From Methylobacter tundripaludum SV96 (GTDB lineage: Bacteria; Pseudomonadota; Gammaproteobacteria; Methylococcales; Methylomonadaceae), in NCBI RefSeq assembly GCF_000190755.2, contig NZ_JH109153.1, forward strand, positions 1 to 64,000: a stretch of DNA of 64,000 bases. The letters run 5' to 3'. Below, piece by piece: positions 61,382 through 64,000 of the stretch (its first letter is position 1; the number at the start of each line of letters is the position of its first letter). The notes under the pieces were generated by a model, which was not told the DNA's origin, made no database searches, and saw only the letters and a list, made by a program, of their open reading frames with translations. The translations under genes and the position numbers were made by a program.

Positions 61382-64000
61382 AGCCGAAACTCCTCGGTAT
61401 TTGTACTGGTTAATGACGGTTCAAAATGCGTAGGTATCAAATTAGGCGGCACTTCGAAAACGCGGGAACGATGCCGGTTAGCGTCGATAGCCGCCGCCAT
61501 GGCCGCGAGGGTGGGCGCGATAAATACTGTGCGTACATCCGCCGACAGTCCTTGCTGACGCAGGCGTTCGATCAAGGTAACGACCATCAGCGAGTGTCCG
61601 CCCAATTCGAAAAAATGATCATGTCGACCGATGCGTTCGAGGCCGAGCAGGTCTTGCCAAATAGCGGCAATAGCCGTTTCCACATCGCCTTGCGGGGCTT
61701 CATAGTGGCGGGTGATGACCGAAGCGATACCCGGCGCGGGCAAGGCTTTGCGGTTAAGTTTGCCGTTGGGCATCAACGGGAATTCCGCCAGACAAACAAA
61801 AGCGCCGGGTATCATGTAATCGACCAGAACCCCGGCCAGTTGGCTGCGTAATTCCGCAGCCGACAGTTCGATGTTGTTTTGAGTCAGCAAATAAGCCACC
61901 AGCCGCTTGTCGTTCGGTTTATCTTCACGCGCGATAACAATCGCTTCGCGCACTCCCTGACAGTTGACGAGTTGCGCCTCTATTTCCCCCAACTCAATCC
62001 TGAAACCGCGAATTTTGACTTGATGGTCGATACGGCCCAGGTAATCGATATTGCCGTCCGCCCGGTAACGCACCCAATCGCCGGTTTGGTACAGCCTGCT
62101 TCCGGTTGAGCCGTAGGGATTGGGGATGAATTTTTCCGCGGTCAGCCCGGGGCGATTAAGGTAGCCGCGTCCCAAACCGATGCCGCCGATATGCAGCTCG
62201 CCCGGCGTGCCGACCGCTACCGGGTTAAGCTGCCGGTCGAGGATATAGAGACAGATATTGGCTATCGGGCGGCCTATCGGAATCGCGGCTTCGACGCAGC
62301 CTGGCAAACAGGCCCAATAACTGACGTCTACCGAAGCTTCGGTAGGCCCGTAAAGATTGTGCAGTTCGCACGGTAATTTTTGCTGGAAACGGGCAACCAA
62401 ATCGGCCGGTAAAACTTCGCCGCTACAGACCACGCGTTTTAGCGAGGTGCAGGTTTCAACGCCCGGCGTACCGATAAAGGCGTACAGCATCGACGGCACG
62501 AAATGCAGCGTGGTGATTTGCCGTCGGTTGATAATATCGATCAGCGCCGAAGCGTCCTGGTGCGCGTCCGGTTCGGCAACGATCAGCTGCGCGCCGGTCA
62601 TCAACGGCCAGAAGAATTCCCAAACCGAAACGTCGAAGCTGTACGGCGTTTTTTGCAATACCCGGTCTGTTGGGTTTAGCGAGTATGCGTCCTGCATCCA
62701 TTGCAGCCGGTTGAGTATGCCTTGGTGCGGCACGCCCGCGCCTTTCGGCTGTCCGGTGGAGCCGGACGTGTAGATGCAGTAGGCCAGGTTTTCAGGCATC
62801 AGCAGGATGTCGGGATTTTTATCGTCGGCATCGGCGACAAGGTCCCATTCGCTATCCAGACACAGAACGGCCGCAGTACTCGCCGCAAGTTTTGCTTTGC
62901 AGGATTCCTGGCTAAGCACTATCGGCGCGCCGACATCATGCAGCATGAAGTCCAGCCGGTCTTGCGGATAGCCGGGGTCGAGCGGCACATAAGCGCCTCC
63001 GGCTTTAAGGATGCCCAGCAAACCGACCACCATTTCCAGCGAACGCTCAACGCAAATGCCTACCAACACATCCGGCCCGACGCCTTTGCCTCGGAGATAA
63101 TGGGCTAACCGGTTAGCTCTGGCGTTAAGTTCTGCGTAACTTAACGTTTGTCCCTCAAAAACTATTGCCAGAGCATCCGGAGTTTTTTCCGCCTGCGCTT
63201 CGAACAGCTGATGAATGAATCGGCCCTGCGGATAGTCGACTGCCGTTGCATTCCAGTCGAGCAGGATTTGTTGCCGCTCCGCTACGCTCAGCAACGACAA
63301 TTCGGATAAACGCGTTTGCGGTTGCTCGACAAAAGCGTCAAGCAGGCCTTGCAAATGCAGCAGCATCCGTTTGACCGTTTCGGCTTCGAATCGACCGGCG
63401 GCATAGCTTATTTCCAGGCGCAGGGTTGTTCCCGGATAAGCGGATAAGGTCAACGGATAATTGGTTTGATCGACAACACTCACCGCGTCGATAGCCAAAC
63501 CGGCTAAATTTTCGGTCAAGGCCTGATCGATCGGGTAGTTCTCGAAAACCAGCAAACTTTCGAATAACGCCGTGCCGCGCGGCACCTCGGACCAGCCTTG
63601 AATTTGCGTCAGCGGCGCAAATTCATAAGCGCGCATGTCCTGGTTTTGTTCGAGGATTGCCTGCAACCCCTCCAGCACCGTGCACTCCGGCGCTATCTTG
63701 ATGCGGAGCGGCAAGGTATTGATGAACAGCCCGACCATGTCTTCAACGCCGATTAAATCAGCCGGTCTTCCCGACACCGTAACGCCGAAGGCGACATCGT
63801 TGTCGCCGCTGTAACGGCTGAGCAATACCGCCCATGCGCCTTGTACCAGCGTATTCAAGGTTAGTTGCCGCTGTTTGACGAAATTCTGTAATGCCTGGCT
63901 GTGCGCCGCCGATAAAGTCAGGCTGTGTTTGGCATAGCCGTGTTGTTGGGCGATGTTATCGATCGATTTATCGATGATTAACGGCGTCGGGGCGGTAAAG
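61378..64000 (-). CDS. NRPS, C(partial)-A-PCP; 5' end outside window
   Basis: The frame is open to the window edge, so the protein starts beyond it. About 874 residues are seen: the second half of a condensation domain (AFGVTVSGRPADLIGVEDMV, GLFINTLPLRI), an adenylation domain (YTSGSTGQPKGAG, SFDVSVWEFFW, LHFVPSMLYA, LYGPTEASVDVSYW) with pocket D-V-W-H-V-S-L-V-D, matching serine, and a carrier (DHFFELGGHSLMVV). It ends with a tail overlapping the next gene by 4 nt. Whether further modules precede it cannot be seen. Confidence 0.93.
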   Translation of the reverse strand, partial: FTAPTPLIIDKSIDNIAQQHGYAKHSLTLSAAHSQALQNFVKQRQLTLNTLVQGAWAVLLSRYSGDNDVAFGVTVSGRPADLIGVEDMVGLFINTLPLRIKIAPECTVLEGLQAILEQNQDMRAYEFAPLTQIQGWSEVPRGTALFESLLVFENYPIDQALTENLAGLAIDAVSVVDQTNYPLTLSAYPGTTLRLEISYAAGRFEAETVKRMLLHLQGLLDAFVEQPQTRLSELSLLSVAERQQILLDWNATAVDYPQGRFIHQLFEAQAEKTPDALAIVFEGQTLSYAELNARANRLAHYLRGKGVGPDVLVGICVERSLEMVVGLLGILKAGGAYVPLDPGYPQDRLDFMLHDVGAPIVLSQESCKAKLAASTAAVLCLDSEWDLVADADDKNPDILLMPENLAYCIYTSGSTGQPKGAGVPHQGILNRLQWMQDAYSLNPTDRVLQKTPYSFDVSVWEFFWPLMTGAQLIVAEPDAHQDASALIDIINRRQITTLHFVPSMLYAFIGTPGVETCTSLKRVVCSGEVLPADLVARFQQKLPCELHNLYGPTEASVDVSYWACLPGCVEAAIPIGRPIANICLYILDRQLNPVAVGTPGELHIGGIGLGRGYLNRPGLTAEKFIPNPYGSTGSRLYQTGDWVRYRADGNIDYLGRIDHQVKIRGFRIELGEIEAQLVNCQGVREAIVIAREDKPNDKRLVAYLLTQNNIELSAAELRSQLAGVLVDYMIPGAFVCLAEFPLMPNGKLNRKALPAPGIASVITRHYEAPQGDVETAIAAIWQDLLGLERIGRHDHFFELGGHSLMVVTLIERLRQQGLSADVRTVFIAPTLAAMAAAIDANRHRSRVFEVPPNLIPTHFEPSLTSTNTEEFRL

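Overview
The window most likely comes from the chromosome of a gammaproteobacterial methanotroph or close methylotroph (Methylococcales-like). This is inferred from three things. One is the sucrose gene order sps-spp-fruK-ams, which is known from methanotrophs. Another is the 4.5S RNA-dnaX-ybaB-recR block, which is typical of Gammaproteobacteria. The third is a TIGR04073-family protein beside tex. No rRNA or tRNA gene was seen.

Layout. 1-3.2 kb: the end of an IS1182-like transposase, a run of toxin-antitoxin genes (one VapC-like toxin is frameshifted) and small proteins. 3.3-7.1 kb: a RimK-like ATP-grasp ligase divergent from a DUF2817 metallopeptidase and a GNAT-peptidase C39 fusion, probably one peptide-tailoring unit. 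7.3-10 kb: 4.5S RNA, dnaX, ybaB, recR. 10-18.2 kb: a repeat-rich gap, a response-regulator-like DNA-binding protein, a mosaic secreted-type protein, HIT and cupin proteins, a TIGR04073 protein and tex.

18.5-24 kb is a graveyard of mobile DNA. It holds a truncated VapC and a patatin-like phospholipase of the CBASS CapV type, split by an IS1182-like element whose removal restores the reading frame exactly. The 3' end of that gene is cut by an IS630 element, which abuts an IS3 remnant that in turn truncates an integrase. 24.3-29.5 kb carries a periplasmic protein, alkaline phosphatase, a short tyrosine recombinase and a MerR-TipAS regulator. 29.9-32.5 kb contains three integron attC sites bounding gene cassettes with no integron integrase in the window, that is, a CALIN. 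The cassettes hold a pRiA4b ORF-3 protein, a frameshifted small gene and a toxin-antitoxin pair. An N-terminally truncated RlmN-like gene sits beside the array.

32.7-38.7 kb is the sucrose cluster: sucrose-phosphate synthase makes sucrose-6-phosphate, the phosphatase yields sucrose, amylosucrase splits or polymerises it, and fructokinase recycles fructose.

39.4-64 kb, all on the minus strand, is a nonribosomal peptide cluster running out of the window. Three NRPS proteins joined by ATGA overlaps give four visible modules. Three have binding-pocket residues matching serine; the last carries an embedded methyltransferase and a thioesterase. Downstream are a TonB-dependent siderophore receptor, a PepSY membrane protein, a glycosyltransferase, a carbamoyltransferase, a chimeric relic and a sulfotransferase-SCP2 fusion. 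The receptor suggests the product is a decorated serine-rich metallophore. This cluster and the CALIN/CapV region are the most interesting parts of the window.
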